From Microtetraspora malaysiensis (GTDB lineage: Bacteria > Actinomycetota > Actinomycetes > Streptosporangiales > Streptosporangiaceae): 64,000 nucleotides of DNA. Position 1 is the stretch's first letter, and every line of letters starts with the position of its first letter. The notes under the pieces are model-generated. The model did not search any database and was not told where the DNA came from. It saw only the letters and a list, made by a program, of their open reading frames with translations. The stretch spans positions 186,001-250,000 of the forward strand of contig NZ_BBYJ01000008.1 in the NCBI RefSeq assembly GCF_001528665.1, written 5' to 3'. Positions 26,781 to 36,104 of the stretch are shown piece after piece. Both the position numbers and the translations under genes were made by a program.

Positions 26781-29444
26781 TCAACGTGCCTCTCCGATCA
26801 GGTCCAGGAAGACGTCCTCCAGCCGGGGGCCGGGGCCGTCCGAGGGGGAGCCGGTGGCGAGCAGCTCGGCGACCGGTCCCTGGAAGACGAGCCGGCCGCG
26901 CCGCATGACCACCACGTGCGTACACGCCTGCTCGACCTCGGCGAGCAGGTGGCTGGAGACGATGACCGTGCGGCCTCCCTCGGCGTACGCCTTGAGCACG
27001 GCGCGCATCTCGGCGATCTGCGGCGGGTCCAGCCCGTTGGTGGGCTCGTCGAGCACGAGCAGGTCGGGCAGGCCGAGCATCGCCTGGGCGATCGCCAGCC
27101 GCTGGCGCATCCCCTGCGAGTAGGTGCGCACCGCCCGTTCCAGCGCAGCCCCGAGCCCGGCGATCTCCAGCGCCTCGTCCATGTGGGCGTCCGCGGCGGG
27201 GCGTCCCGTGGCCTGCCAGTAGAGCTCCAGGTTGGCCCGCCCGGTGAGGTGGGGGAGGAAGCCGGGCCCCTCCACGAACGATCCGAGCCGCGACAGGACC
27301 GGCGCGCCCGGGACGACCCGGCGGCCGAAGATGTGGATCTCGCCCTCGTCCGGGTGGATCAGCCCCATCATCATCCGCATCGTGGTGGTCTTGCCCGCGC
27401 CGTTCGGCCCGAGAAGACCCAGGACCTGGCCCTTCTCCACCTGGAAGGAGAGGTCGTCCACCGCCTTCTCGCCGTTGCGGTAGCGCTTGGTCAGCCCGGT
27501 GATCCGCAGCGGAGCGCCGTCGCCGTCCTCGCGCGCGTCGGCGGGAGCCGTACGGCGGCGGCCGGCGAGGAGAAGCGCCGCCGCGACCACGATCGCGGCC
27601 AGCGGGCCGGCCCACGTCCACCAGGCCGGTCCCGTCGCGGGCGTGACGAGCGACGCGTCGCCGGGGAGCGAGACGGTCCCGCCGGCCAGGCCCACCCGGT
27701 ACGCGGCGGGCGCGGACGGCGTGGCGTACCCCATGTCGGTGGTCGTCAGCACGACCCGCAGCCGGTGGCCCGCGTCGAAGCGCCGGTCGATCGCGGGGAG
27801 CGTGACGGTCGCGTCCGCGCCGGACTCCGACGCCGTGACGCGCAATGGCGCCACCAGGCTCGACGGCAGCACGGCGAGCCGTCCGCCGCTCGCGTCGTAG
27901 AGCTTGGCGAACAGGGTGACCTCGCCCGTGCCGTACACCTTGATCCGGAGGGTGGGGGCGCCGGTGACGTGGACCGGCGTGGCGAGCGGCGCGGACTCGA
28001 ACACCGCGGCCTGCCCGGGGATGTCCACGGAGACGCCGGGGTTGGCGCTCCCGCCGCCGAGCAGGCTCATCCCCGGCACGATCGAGACGGACGCCGGGGA
28101 GCCGCCGGGCGGGTTCGCGATCTCCTGCACCGGGCCGACGACCGGCACCTCGGTCCGCGAGGCGCCGCCCAGCCCGGGGTACGAGGGCGCGCTCGCGTGG
28201 ACCACGAGGGAGCGGCGGGTGCCGGGGTCGCGGCCGCCGTCGCGCGACACCGTGAAGCCCGTGGCGTCGGTGCCGGTGCCGGTGCCGGTGCCGGTGCCGG
28301 TGGAGGTGGAGGTGGAGGTGGAGGTGGAGGTGGAGGTGGAGGTGGTCCGGCCGGCCTGCACGCCGGGGACGGGCGACTCCTTGAGCCAGCGGTCGAGCCA
28401 GGCCGTGGTGCGCTCCTCGACCCATTCGGTGTCGGTGTCGGAACCGCCGCCGTCGTGTCCGCCGCTGATCCAGGCCACCTCCACGGGCGCGCCGGTCGCG
28501 GCGATCGCCCGGGCGTTGGCGTCCGCGTGTCCCAGCGGGAACAGCGAGTCGCGCTGCCCCTGGATCAGCAGGGTCGGGATCTTGATCCGGCCGGGCACCG
28601 ACACCGGGCTCGACGCGCGCAGCAGCTTCACCGCCTCGGGCGTGGCCCAGCCGGTCTCCGCGACGGTCAGGTACATGTCGCAGATCTCGGCCAGGAAGCG
28701 GCCACATTGGGCCTGCCGGGAGGTCCCCTGCGCCGCGGTCGCGCCGGAGCCGCCGCCGGCCAGGGCGGCCAGACCGCCCGGCGCGCCGCCGGACAGCGCG
28801 CTGCCACTCGAGCTGAAGAAGAGGCCGGCCCACATCTTCTTGAACACGCCGTGCTCGGGGCCGCGCCCGGTGGACTCGGGGAAGAGCGCGTCGGCCAGGT
28901 CGTACCAGGTGATCTGCGGCACGATGGCGTCGATCCTGGTGTCGTAGGCGGCGGCCATCAGGGCGATCGCCCCGCCGTACGAGCCGCCCGCGATGCCCAC
29001 CCGGGGGTCGCCGTCGGCGTCGAGCCGTACCTCGGGGCGGTGGGCGAGCCAGTCGACCAGCGCCCGCACGTCCTTCACCTCGTAGTCCGGCGAGTTCAGC
29101 GCGATCTCGCCGGTGGAGCGCCCGAAGCCGCGGGCCGACCAGGTCAGTACGGCATAGCCGCGCCCGGCCAGCCGGGACGCCTCGTCCCGCAGGTCGTCCT
29201 TGCTGCCGCCGAAGCCGTGGGCGAGGAGCACTGCCGGGGCCCGGCCGCCGGTGGCGGGCGGGAAGAAGGCGGCGTCCAGTGTCACGTGCTGGTCGTCGGC
29301 GGGGCCGTCCACGACGGAGATGGCCACGTCCTGCCCGCGTACCAGGGGCTCGGACGGCCACAGATACCAGGTGAGGCCGCCCACGGCCACCAGCGCGAGC
29401 GCCACCAGTGCGGCAAGGGCGCGCCGCCCACCCCGAAACGTCAT
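26781..29444 (-). CDS. Fusion of an exported alpha/beta-hydrolase (S15/CocE-like) with an ABC transporter ATPase
   Basis: 887 residues. An N-terminal membrane anchor (~10-28) is followed by an alpha/beta-hydrolase resembling X-Pro dipeptidyl-peptidases/CocE: VLLAHGFGGSK, nucleophile elbow GIAGGSYGG (Ser ~155), an Asp in QGQRDSLFP and a His in SGGHDGG. A Ser/Gly-Thr dipeptide repeat (~367-395) leads to the jelly-roll-like C-terminal part of this family. A transmembrane helix (~610-630) then leads to a complete ABC ATPase: Walker A GPNGAGKT, signature YSQGMRQ, Walker B LLVLDEP, H-loop SSHLL. The hydrolase should sit outside and the ATPase inside. The next gene encodes the permease, so this is an exporter with a covalently attached extracellular hydrolase. 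Confidence 0.9.
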   Translation of the reverse strand: MTFRGGRRALAALVALALVAVGGLTWYLWPSEPLVRGQDVAISVVDGPADDQHVTLDAAFFPPATGGRAPAVLLAHGFGGSKDDLRDEASRLAGRGYAVLTWSARGFGRSTGEIALNSPDYEVKDVRALVDWLAHRPEVRLDADGDPRVGIAGGSYGGAIALMAAAYDTRIDAIVPQITWYDLADALFPESTGRGPEHGVFKKMWAGLFFSSSGSALSGGAPGGLAALAGGGSGATAAQGTSRQAQCGRFLAEICDMYLTVAETGWATPEAVKLLRASSPVSVPGRIKIPTLLIQGQRDSLFPLGHADANARAIAATGAPVEVAWISGGHDGGGSDTDTEWVEERTTAWLDRWLKESPVPGVQAGRTTSTSTSTSTSTSTSTGTGTGTGTGTDATGFTVSRDGGRDPGTRRSLVVHASAPSYPGLGGASRTEVPVVGPVQEIANPPGGSPASVSIVPGMSLLGGGSANPGVSVDIPGQAAVFESAPLATPVHVTGAPTLRIKVYGTGEVTLFAKLYDASGGRLAVLPSSLVAPLRVTASESGADATVTLPAIDRRFDAGHRLRVVLTTTDMGYATPSAPAAYRVGLAGGTVSLPGDASLVTPATGPAWWTWAGPLAAIVVAAALLLAGRRRTAPADAREDGDGAPLRITGLTKRYRNGEKAVDDLSFQVEKGQVLGLLGPNGAGKTTTMRMMMGLIHPDEGEIHIFGRRVVPGAPVLSRLGSFVEGPGFLPHLTGRANLELYWQATGRPAADAHMDEALEIAGLGAALERAVRTYSQGMRQRLAIAQAMLGLPDLLVLDEPTNGLDPPQIAEMRAVLKAYAEGGRTVIVSSHLLAEVEQACTHVVVMRRGRLVFQGPVAELLATGSPSDGPGPRLEDVFLDLIGEAR
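28268..28346. repeat. Hexanucleotide microsatellites inside the peptidase-ABC fusion gene
   Basis: On the plus strand a run of GGTGCC units is followed directly by a run of GGTGGA units. On the coding strand these encode alternating Gly-Thr and Ser-Thr dipeptides. Because the unit is six bases, copy-number change would keep the frame and only alter linker length. Confidence 0.9.
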
Positions 29445-29521
29445 GCCCGGAGCCTACTCAGACCTCCTGAGAACCGGCTGAGACAGCACGATCCAGTCGT
29501 CGGTCGTGACGGGGGCTCCAC

Positions 29522-29551
29522 GCCGCCGAATCAGGGGCCGCCGAATCAGGG
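29522..29551. repeat. Tandem 15-base duplication in a divergent promoter region
   Basis: Two identical copies of GCCGCCGAATCAGGG lie head to tail between the divergent fusion gene (start 29444) and the membrane-protein gene (start 29630). They may be operator-like or a replication slip. Confidence 0.7.
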
Positions 29552-29629
29552 GCCGTCGGCCGCATATCCTGGAGGTATCCGGGTTGTCCCCGATTGCGCA
29601 GCGGGTGAGCGGACGGCATCATTTCGCGC

Positions 29630-30829
29630 GTGATTGGAACGCTCAGGCAAACACCTCATCGGATCCTCGACTGGGCCCTCCCGTACTGGACCAGAGGGGA
29701 GGCCGGCCGGGAGACTCCGGCGGAACTGTTCCGGGTCCTCTACCTCGGCTGGCTGACGGCGTTCGTCCTGAAGGTGCTGGGGGCGTCCTGGGACGTCTCC
29801 TGGCACTTCCGCTGGCTGCGCGACGACCTGGCCCCGCCGCACCTGCTCAACACGGTCGGCACGGTCATCGCCGTCGGGCTGACCATCGTCCACTGGTACA
29901 CCGGTTACGGCGTCGACCGCCTGGCCTCCAAGCTGATCGTGTGGGGCACGGGCGTCTTCCTCATCGCGATCCCGCTCGACCTGATCAACCACCGCGTCAA
30001 CGGCCTCGACATCACCGCGTGGAGCCCTTCGCACGCGCTGCTGTTCATCGGCAGCGGCCTGATGATCGCCGGAGTGACCCGGGGGTGGTGGCTCGGCGCG
30101 CCGCGCGGCGACGCGCGGGCCGAACGGCGGCGCACCCTCGTCCTCGGCGCGCTGTTCGCCTTCTTCCTGGAGAACGTGCACTTCGCCGCCCAGCAGCAGG
30201 AGTACGGCGTGCTGGAGATCGCCTCCTGGGACCGCGGCGACCCGTACGCGGAGCCGAGCCTGCTGGCGTTCGCCGCCAACCAGCTCGGCCGCGCGGTGGA
30301 CCGGGAGATGCTCGTCAAGTTCTCGCTGCCGGTGCCCGACCTGCTCTACCCGCTGTGGGCCGGCGTGGCGGTCATGCTGATCCTGGTCATCGCCCGCCTC
30401 ATGGTCGGGCGGGCGTGGACGGCCACGGCCGTCGCGGGCGCGTACGTCGCCTACCGCGCGCTGGTCTGGCCGCTCTTCGTCGGGATGGGCTTCCCGGCCT
30501 CGGCCGTCCCGTTCTTCTTCGTGCTCGCCGCGGTCGGCGTGGACCTCGCCTTCATGGGCTGCCTCCCGCTGGGTGACACGATGGCCGCCCGCCTGGTCCG
30601 GCCCGTGCTCGGCGCCGCCCTGGCCACGGCGGGCGTCTACGGCGGCCTCGCGGTGCAGGGCCACTATCTCGCGGCGCCGCCGTACCCGGTGGACTCGTGG
30701 CCGCTCGCGGGCGGTCTTCTCCTCGCCGTCTGGCTCGCCGCCGAGTTCGCCACGCGGAAGTACCGCCTGCGCGACGGCGATCGAGATCAGGCGACGGGCG
30801 CGCGGGTCAGCGCCACCGCCACGCCGTAG
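29630..30829 (+). CDS. Polytopic membrane protein of unknown function
   Basis: 399 residues with about nine or ten hydrophobic segments, for example WLTAFVLKVLGASW, LLNTVGTVIAVGL and FLIAIPLDLINH. His and Trp residues recur at helix ends (SWDVSWHFRW, SPSHALLF, ENVHFAAQQQ). I recognise no named family. Its 3' end overlaps that of the convergent CopD gene by 43 bases, and the copper-related CopC/CopD genes are next to it, so a metal or envelope role is possible but only inferred. The start is a GTG at 29630. Confidence 0.75.
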   Translation: MIGTLRQTPHRILDWALPYWTRGEAGRETPAELFRVLYLGWLTAFVLKVLGASWDVSWHFRWLRDDLAPPHLLNTVGTVIAVGLTIVHWYTGYGVDRLASKLIVWGTGVFLIAIPLDLINHRVNGLDITAWSPSHALLFIGSGLMIAGVTRGWWLGAPRGDARAERRRTLVLGALFAFFLENVHFAAQQQEYGVLEIASWDRGDPYAEPSLLAFAANQLGRAVDREMLVKFSLPVPDLLYPLWAGVAVMLILVIARLMVGRAWTATAVAGAYVAYRALVWPLFVGMGFPASAVPFFFVLAAVGVDLAFMGCLPLGDTMAARLVRPVLGAALATAGVYGGLAVQGHYLAAPPYPVDSWPLAGGLLLAVWLAAEFATRKYRLRDGDRDQATGARVSATATP

Positions 30830-31875
30830 GCGAGGCCCATGACGGCGAGTTCGAACGCCACCCAGGCGGCGAACGCCGTCGGGGCCCGCCGGCTGATCGC
30901 GGGCAGCAGCCGCCAGCGGATGTTGCCCCCGAGCAGCGCCACCGCCCCCACGAACAGGATCTTCGCGACGACGAGCCGGCCGTAGCCGGTGGTCACCAGC
31001 GAGAGCGGGAACTCCTGGCCCGGCGTCAGCAGCAGCTCGACGACCCCGTTGAAGAGGCCGGTGAGGCCGACCACGAGCAGCGCCACCGTCGCCAGCCGGG
31101 AGAAACGCGGCAGCGTCGCCGCGAGCAGGTCGCGGTCGCCCGCGAGCAGCACGGCCAGCGCGAGCAGGCCGCCGACCCACGCGGCGGAGCCGATGACGTG
31201 CAGCTCCATCGAGACCATGCTCAGGTCGTGCCAGTACCAGTTGGAGGCGTGGCCGGTCACCGGCAGCGGCAGCAGGCCGAACGCCGCCACCAGCACACGG
31301 AACTCGGCCGGGACCTTCTCGCCGAACCTGACCGCCAGCATGCCGACGGCGGCGCTGACCATCGCGCTGGACGCGCTCACGATCAGGCCCTGGCCGGAGC
31401 CGATCCGCTCGACGTACTCGGCCACGTCGGGCGCCTGACCGGGGTTCAGCTCGGCCGCGCTCAGCACGGTGGACACGAGCGCGGACGCGGCCCACACCAG
31501 TGCCGACAGCACCGCCCAGTGCCGCGCCCGCGAGGCGATCGGCTCGGTGCGCTCCGGATCGCCGAAGCCGAGCAGCTTGGGCAGCAGACTGAGCCCGACG
31601 GTCGCGGTCGCGGCCACGTCCAGGATCAGCCGCATGACGGGCAGGCCGAAGTCGACCAGGGGGCTGGGCATCACGATGCCCTGCGCGACCGTGGGGAGGG
31701 TCAGCCAGGTCGAGACCAGCGCCGCGAGCAGCCCCGCGAGGGTGAGCGCGGTGACGGCCAGCCTGGGGCGGGCCACCGGCCTGGTGCCCACCGTTTCCAC
31801 GGTGCTCTCGAGGGTCTCCGTGCTTCCCGGGGTCTCGGTGCTCTGCGGGCTCTCGGCGGCTCCGGTCGCGGTCAC
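30787..31875 (-). CDS. CopD-domain membrane protein
   Basis: 362 residues with about eight to nine transmembrane segments after a ~40-residue Thr/Glu-rich N-terminus. The central part (VTGHASNWYWHDLSMVSMELHVIGSAAWVGGL) contains the His-rich segment and the HxxGxxxWVGGL motif characteristic of CopD/YcnJ. It is expected to move copper across the membrane together with CopC. The GTG start at 31875 overlaps the TGA of copC (GTGA), so the two are translationally coupled. The last 43 bases overlap the convergent membrane-protein gene. Confidence 0.9.
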   Translation of the reverse strand: MTATGAAESPQSTETPGSTETLESTVETVGTRPVARPRLAVTALTLAGLLAALVSTWLTLPTVAQGIVMPSPLVDFGLPVMRLILDVAATATVGLSLLPKLLGFGDPERTEPIASRARHWAVLSALVWAASALVSTVLSAAELNPGQAPDVAEYVERIGSGQGLIVSASSAMVSAAVGMLAVRFGEKVPAEFRVLVAAFGLLPLPVTGHASNWYWHDLSMVSMELHVIGSAAWVGGLLALAVLLAGDRDLLAATLPRFSRLATVALLVVGLTGLFNGVVELLLTPGQEFPLSLVTTGYGRLVVAKILFVGAVALLGGNIRWRLLPAISRRAPTAFAAWVAFELAVMGLAYGVAVALTRAPVA

Positions 31876-32495
31876 GCCGCGCCTCGCAGCCTGCGGTCGT
31901 GCCGGACGAGCACGTACGCAGACAGGGCGAGCAGCGCGGCGGCGGCGACGAGCAGACCCCACACCCAGCCCCCGGACGAGCTTTGCGCGGCGAGGTCGGC
32001 GGCCGAGGCGGCCGAGCCCGGCTCCCCTCCGGTGGCCGGGGGCAGCGGGTCGCCACCCGCCGCCGGAGTCGGGGCCGCGGAGGGGGACGGCGCGGGATCG
32101 GCCGAGGGGGAGGACTGCCCGGCGGCCGGTCCGGCCGCGGTCAAGGTGAAGGTGATCGTCCCGGTGACCGGGTGGCCGTCGTTCGACACGACGCGATAGC
32201 CGATCACGTACGCGCCGGCCGGGCCGAGCGGCGCCAGGCCGACCGAGGCGTCGTTCCCCTTCGTCGTGATCTCACCCCGCGTGTAGTCGGCCCCGTCGGG
32301 ACCGGTGACCGCGATGCGCGCGAAGTCCCGGCGTACGGGCTGGTCGAAGTTCAGCGTGATCCGCTCTGGCGCGGTGGAGACCTTGGCGCCGTCCTTGGGA
32401 TCGCTGCCGACCAGCACGTTGTGCGCCTGGGCCGGCGCCGCGACGCCCAGCAGGGCAGCGCAGGCGAACAGCAGGACCGTGAGTAGCCGCCTCAC
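31872..32495 (-). CDS. CopC-domain copper resistance protein, membrane anchored
   Basis: 207 residues. The signal peptide ends at APAQA and is followed directly by His, the N-terminal copper ligand of mature CopC (HNVLVGSDPKDGAKV). A second ligand region is VVSNDGHPVTGTITF. A Pro/Ser-rich linker and a C-terminal transmembrane helix (WVWGLLVAAAALLALSAYVL) hold it on the outside of the membrane. The GTG at 32495 with GGAAGG upstream is the preferred start. It is coupled to copD and forms a CopC-CopD copper-handling pair. Confidence 0.92.
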   Translation of the reverse strand: MRRLLTVLLFACAALLGVAAPAQAHNVLVGSDPKDGAKVSTAPERITLNFDQPVRRDFARIAVTGPDGADYTRGEITTKGNDASVGLAPLGPAGAYVIGYRVVSNDGHPVTGTITFTLTAAGPAAGQSSPSADPAPSPSAAPTPAAGGDPLPPATGGEPGSAASAADLAAQSSSGGWVWGLLVAAAALLALSAYVLVRHDRRLRGAA

Positions 32496-32636
32496 CGATG
32501 ATGACCTTCCATTGGATGCTTCCTGACCCAGACATGGTCCCACCTGTCCGGCACCGGTACGCCTCCCGCCGGGCCCGCCGGAGCCCGCATCGCCTGCGGC
32601 GCCGCCCTCGGAGAAAGAGCAAAAGTTCCGATGCGA

Positions 32637-33830
32637 TCACCCGAGCTCGGCGGCCTCCTGACTTGGCGCGGGTGCCCGCCCGCTCCGCGCCGCCGCGAGC
32701 GTGGCGAAGAGCCGCTCCCAGCGGAGGCGGATGTCGTCCATCTCGTAGCGGGCCGCCGTGGCTCGGGCGGCGGAGCCGAGCCGGTGCCGGAGCGGCTCGT
32801 CGGCGACGAGACGGCCGATCGCCGCGACCAGCCCGGAGACGTCGCGGGGCGGGACGAGCAGGCCGTCCGTCCTGTGGGTGACGATCTCGCCCGGGCCGTG
32901 GGGACAGTCGAAGGCGACGACCGGCAGCCCGTGGGCCATCGCCTCGACGAGGACCATGCCGAACCCTTCGAACCGGGAGCTGAGCACGAAGACAGCGCCC
33001 TTGGCGAACTCCTCCTCGAGCGTCGTGGTGCCGCCCATCAGGAAGACGTGGTTGTCCAGGTGCAGCCGGTGGATCAGGTGCTGGAGCCTCGCCCGCTCCC
33101 TGCCGTCGCCGTAGATGCGCAGTTGCCAGTCGGGATGCGCGTCGGCGACCACGGCGAACGCCTTGATGAGCAGGTCGAACCCTTTCTGCCGGGTCAGCCG
33201 GCCCGCGGCGACCACGATCCGGCCGGCCAGGTCGGCGGGGCGCCGATCTCCAGGAGTCAGCGCGTTCGGGATGACTACCGGTTCGGTGCCGGTCCCGTCC
33301 AGGGCCGCCGCGTACCGGGCGGCGTCCGCCTGGGTGAGCGCGACGACGGCGTCCAGTCCGGGGTACCACCGGGTGATCTCGGCGGCGAGTTCGGGCTTGT
33401 GCGAGTCGAAGTGCATGTGCTCCTGCGCCACTCGAACGACATCGTCCGGGGCGAAGCGCGCGGCCATCAGGTTGAGTGCCGGCCGCGTGGTCACCAATAC
33501 GTCGCCGTGGAGCGAACGCAGGTAACGGGCGATCCGCACGTCGCTGTACCGGTTGAAGGTGGCGTACCGCGTCTCGGTCGGCGGGATGAGGCGGCTCGGC
33601 CGGCGGGCCAGCACGGTGCGGAGTGGGTGCCGCCACCGCGACCCGCCCCGGTCGGCCAGCACGCGCAGCCGGACGCGCGGGTCGACACGGAACGCGGGCG
33701 TGCGGCGGGTGCGGAAGACGCTGATCAGCTCGACGTCGTGCCGAGCGGCCATCGCGTTCGCCTGGTTGATCACGGTCCGGATGGTGCCGCCGACCCCGTA
33801 GGCGTTCATGATGAGGTAGCGGATCTTCAT
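32637..33830 (-). CDS. Family 4 glycosyltransferase (GT-B fold)
   Basis: 397 residues. The N-terminal domain starts IRYLIMNAYGVGGTIRTVINQANAMA. The C-terminal nucleotide-sugar domain has AAGRLTRQKGFDLLIKAF and the diagnostic E-x7-E motif in SRFEGFGMVLVEAM. Retaining GT4 enzymes transfer sugars from nucleotide donors to glycans, lipids or small molecules. No polymer-export genes are nearby, so the acceptor is unknown. A low-confidence small ORF upstream overlaps its ATG. Confidence 0.9.
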   Translation of the reverse strand: MKIRYLIMNAYGVGGTIRTVINQANAMAARHDVELISVFRTRRTPAFRVDPRVRLRVLADRGGSRWRHPLRTVLARRPSRLIPPTETRYATFNRYSDVRIARYLRSLHGDVLVTTRPALNLMAARFAPDDVVRVAQEHMHFDSHKPELAAEITRWYPGLDAVVALTQADAARYAAALDGTGTEPVVIPNALTPGDRRPADLAGRIVVAAGRLTRQKGFDLLIKAFAVVADAHPDWQLRIYGDGRERARLQHLIHRLHLDNHVFLMGGTTTLEEEFAKGAVFVLSSRFEGFGMVLVEAMAHGLPVVAFDCPHGPGEIVTHRTDGLLVPPRDVSGLVAAIGRLVADEPLRHRLGSAARATAARYEMDDIRLRWERLFATLAAARSGRAPAPSQEAAELG

Positions 33831-34084
33831 GCGACGGCTCTCTCGCGGCCCACCCGCAGTTCCGCCCGCCCGTGCCCGGCGTCAGGAGAAGGAACGGCAG
33901 GAGCGTGGTCTCCGCCGGGATCCTGCGCGCGCTCACCGCCGACGAGCGGCGCGTGCCGCTCGCGCACGAGCGGGCCCACCTCGGCGACCGGCATCGAGGG
34001 CGACGCCCCGCGGGGACCGGCTCTGTCAGCGCTCACCGGCACAGTGTGCATGAGCGTGATCCGCCCACGCTCGGTGTTCGCCAA
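33827..34084 (-). CDS. Possible small protein upstream of the glycosyltransferase
   Basis: An 85-codon frame from a TTG (or from an ATG about 11 codons later) ends with a TGA that overlaps the glycosyltransferase ATG (ATGA), as coupled genes do. The product is Pro/Arg/Gly-rich and looks disordered, with no domain and no convincing ribosome-binding site. It may be only the untranslated leader. Nothing else is supported between 33831 and 34160. Confidence 0.25.
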   Translation of the reverse strand: MANTERGRITLMHTVPVSADRAGPRGASPSMPVAEVGPLVRERHAPLVGGERAQDPGGDHAPAVPSPDAGHGRAELRVGRERAVA

Positions 34085-34160
34085 TTAAAGAAGGTTCCCC
34101 GGGCCGCGCCTGCAGTACGGCACGCTCGGGGCGCTTACGTGGCCCGCCCTCGGCGGTGGG

Positions 34161-36020
34161 TCAGGCGAGCGCCCAGCCGTACATCCAGGTGATGAAGACG
34201 AGACCGGTCATCACGGGGACGATGTCGGCCGAGGCGGCGCGCAGCCGGAAGGCGGCCGTGATCGACAACACCGTGGCGGCCGCCGCGAGCAGGCCGTACC
34301 AGGCGATCGCCGGAGGAAGGCCGATGGCGAACACGATGTCGTTCGGCACGCCGGTGACGCTCAGCGCGGTCAGACCGGCGAAGGCGAGCCCGGCCAGCCC
34401 GGCCAGCACGCGCACCGCGCCGCCTCGGCGGCGCACCAGCGCGACGAGCCCGGCCACGACCTGCGCCGCCGCCACGAGCACGAAGACCGCGAACGGGGCG
34501 ATCAGCGCCGGCGACTGCGAGATCCGGTACGGCGCGGCCGTCAGGTGCAGGTCACCCGGCCGGACCGGGGCGGAGGCGCCCGCGCCCGGGTCGCACACCG
34601 CTCCCGCGGAACCGGAACCGGTCGCGGAGCCGGAGGCGGCCGCCGCGGGGGCGTCGAGGAACGCGGAGATCGTCCGGCGTCCGCACTCGCTCGCCAGGAA
34701 CACCCCGTGCCCGACGCCCGCGAACTCGGCGAACCGGGCGGACGGGATGTCGCCCGCGGCCGCCCGCGCGCTCTCCGGCGGCGTGGTCGGGTCGTACTGC
34801 CCGCCGAGGACCAGGGTCGGCGCCTCGACGGCCCCGGCCTCGTCCGAGCTGCGGGGCAGATGCCAGCCGGCGCACACGGCGGCGTCCGCGACGCCGGTGA
34901 ACAGCCGCGGCCCGGCAGCGGCGGCGAACGTGTTGAACGGGACCTCGTCCTGGCACTGGACCGCGTAGTACAGGCCCCAGTCGTGCGAGGTCAGCGCGTC
35001 GCCCGCCGCGTCGACGACCGGCCGGAGCAGTTCCTTCCTGCCGTCCGCGAGCGCGTCCACGAGCGCGGGCACCAGCGGGAGGAATTCCGTCTCCCGCATG
35101 GCCTCCCCGAGGATCGTCGCGATGTCGTCGCCGGTCAGCCGCACGCCGATCCGCTTGCGGGTCAGCGGGTCCGTGGTCTGGAACGCGGCCGGGGCGGCGT
35201 TGTACCGGGCCAGCATCTCGTCGAACCGGCCCGCCGCGCCCAGCTTGGCCAGCGTCGCCCGCAGGTCGGACGCGGCCGTGTCGTACCAGTTGACCTGGGC
35301 GGGGAGGAACGAGTCGAGCACCAGGGCGCGGGTGCCGCGCGGGTCCTTGGCGGCGGCCTCCGCCATCGAGCGGGTGGAGTAGCTGACGCCCATCAGGTTC
35401 CACTGCTCGTAGCCGAGCGCCGCGCGCAGGTCCGTCACGTCGGCGGCGATCTCCTCGGTGCGGTAGCCGCGCAGGTCGATCCCCTCGGCCTGGTAACGGC
35501 TCTGGCAGGTCAGCGCGCCCTGCAGGACGGGAGCGGTCTCCTCCGTCGTCGCCTTGGGCGTCTTCAACGTCTCGACCAGGCCGCCCATCACCTCCGGGCA
35601 GGCCAGCGAGGGCTCCGAGTAGCGGCTGCCCCGCTGCTCGATGACGACCACGTCCCGATCCGGGAACATCTGCGTCAGGAAGCCGGCGAGCCGCAGTGAC
35701 GGCGACCCGGGGCCGCCGCTGGAGTACGCCACGGGGTCGGGCCGGCGCTGCGGTGAGGTCGATCGGTGGACGGCGTAGCCCACCCGGATCGTCCTGCTGC
35801 CCGGCACGTCACGCCGCTCGGGCACGAGCAGGTATCCGCAGGTCGTGCCCGCGGGAACCGCGACCGGGCACGGCCGCTCCTCGGTCCCCACGGCCCGCTC
35901 GGCGGCGTACGCCGTGCGGGGGCCGCCGATGAGAACCGTAACGATCGCCGCCATGAGCGCCGTGACGGCCGCTCCACGCCAACCCCGCAACCGTCCGCTC
36001 CGTCTCGTCCACCTGGACAT
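34161..36020 (-). CDS. Secreted/membrane alpha/beta-hydrolase, TAP-like (tripeptidyl aminopeptidase family)
   Basis: About 619 residues. A basic N-terminus and signal peptide (AAVTALMAAIVTVLIGG, cleaved near AYAA) lead to an alpha/beta-hydrolase with the oxyanion region YSSGGPGSP, nucleophile elbow MGVSYSTRS, and a C-terminal TAP-like domain with LGGQYDPTTPPESA (Asp) and GVGHGVFL (His). The segment CDPGAGASAP follows, and the last ~110 residues contain four hydrophobic helices ending WMYGWALA, so the enzyme is anchored by a C-terminal membrane domain. It probably trims peptides outside the cell. I use the ATG at 36020, which gives a normal signal peptide; the frame is open to 36074. Confidence 0.88.
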   Translation of the reverse strand: MSRWTRRSGRLRGWRGAAVTALMAAIVTVLIGGPRTAYAAERAVGTEERPCPVAVPAGTTCGYLLVPERRDVPGSRTIRVGYAVHRSTSPQRRPDPVAYSSGGPGSPSLRLAGFLTQMFPDRDVVVIEQRGSRYSEPSLACPEVMGGLVETLKTPKATTEETAPVLQGALTCQSRYQAEGIDLRGYRTEEIAADVTDLRAALGYEQWNLMGVSYSTRSMAEAAAKDPRGTRALVLDSFLPAQVNWYDTAASDLRATLAKLGAAGRFDEMLARYNAAPAAFQTTDPLTRKRIGVRLTGDDIATILGEAMRETEFLPLVPALVDALADGRKELLRPVVDAAGDALTSHDWGLYYAVQCQDEVPFNTFAAAAGPRLFTGVADAAVCAGWHLPRSSDEAGAVEAPTLVLGGQYDPTTPPESARAAAGDIPSARFAEFAGVGHGVFLASECGRRTISAFLDAPAAAASGSATGSGSAGAVCDPGAGASAPVRPGDLHLTAAPYRISQSPALIAPFAVFVLVAAAQVVAGLVALVRRRGGAVRVLAGLAGLAFAGLTALSVTGVPNDIVFAIGLPPAIAWYGLLAAAATVLSITAAFRLRAASADIVPVMTGLVFITWMYGWALA

Positions 36021-36104
36021 TTCGCGAGAAACCCTAGCGCGCCGGGCGACTCGTACGGACCTTGAAGAGGTCATCGGGTGTGAGCCGCCCGGCGGAAGAG
36101 CCGG

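Noticed and set aside
28268-28346. CRISPR or origin iterons
   Set aside because: Six-base microsatellites inside an open frame, with no spacers or DnaA boxes.
34085-34160. Additional small gene before the TAP-like hydrolase
   Set aside because: No start with a ribosome-binding site and no similarity.
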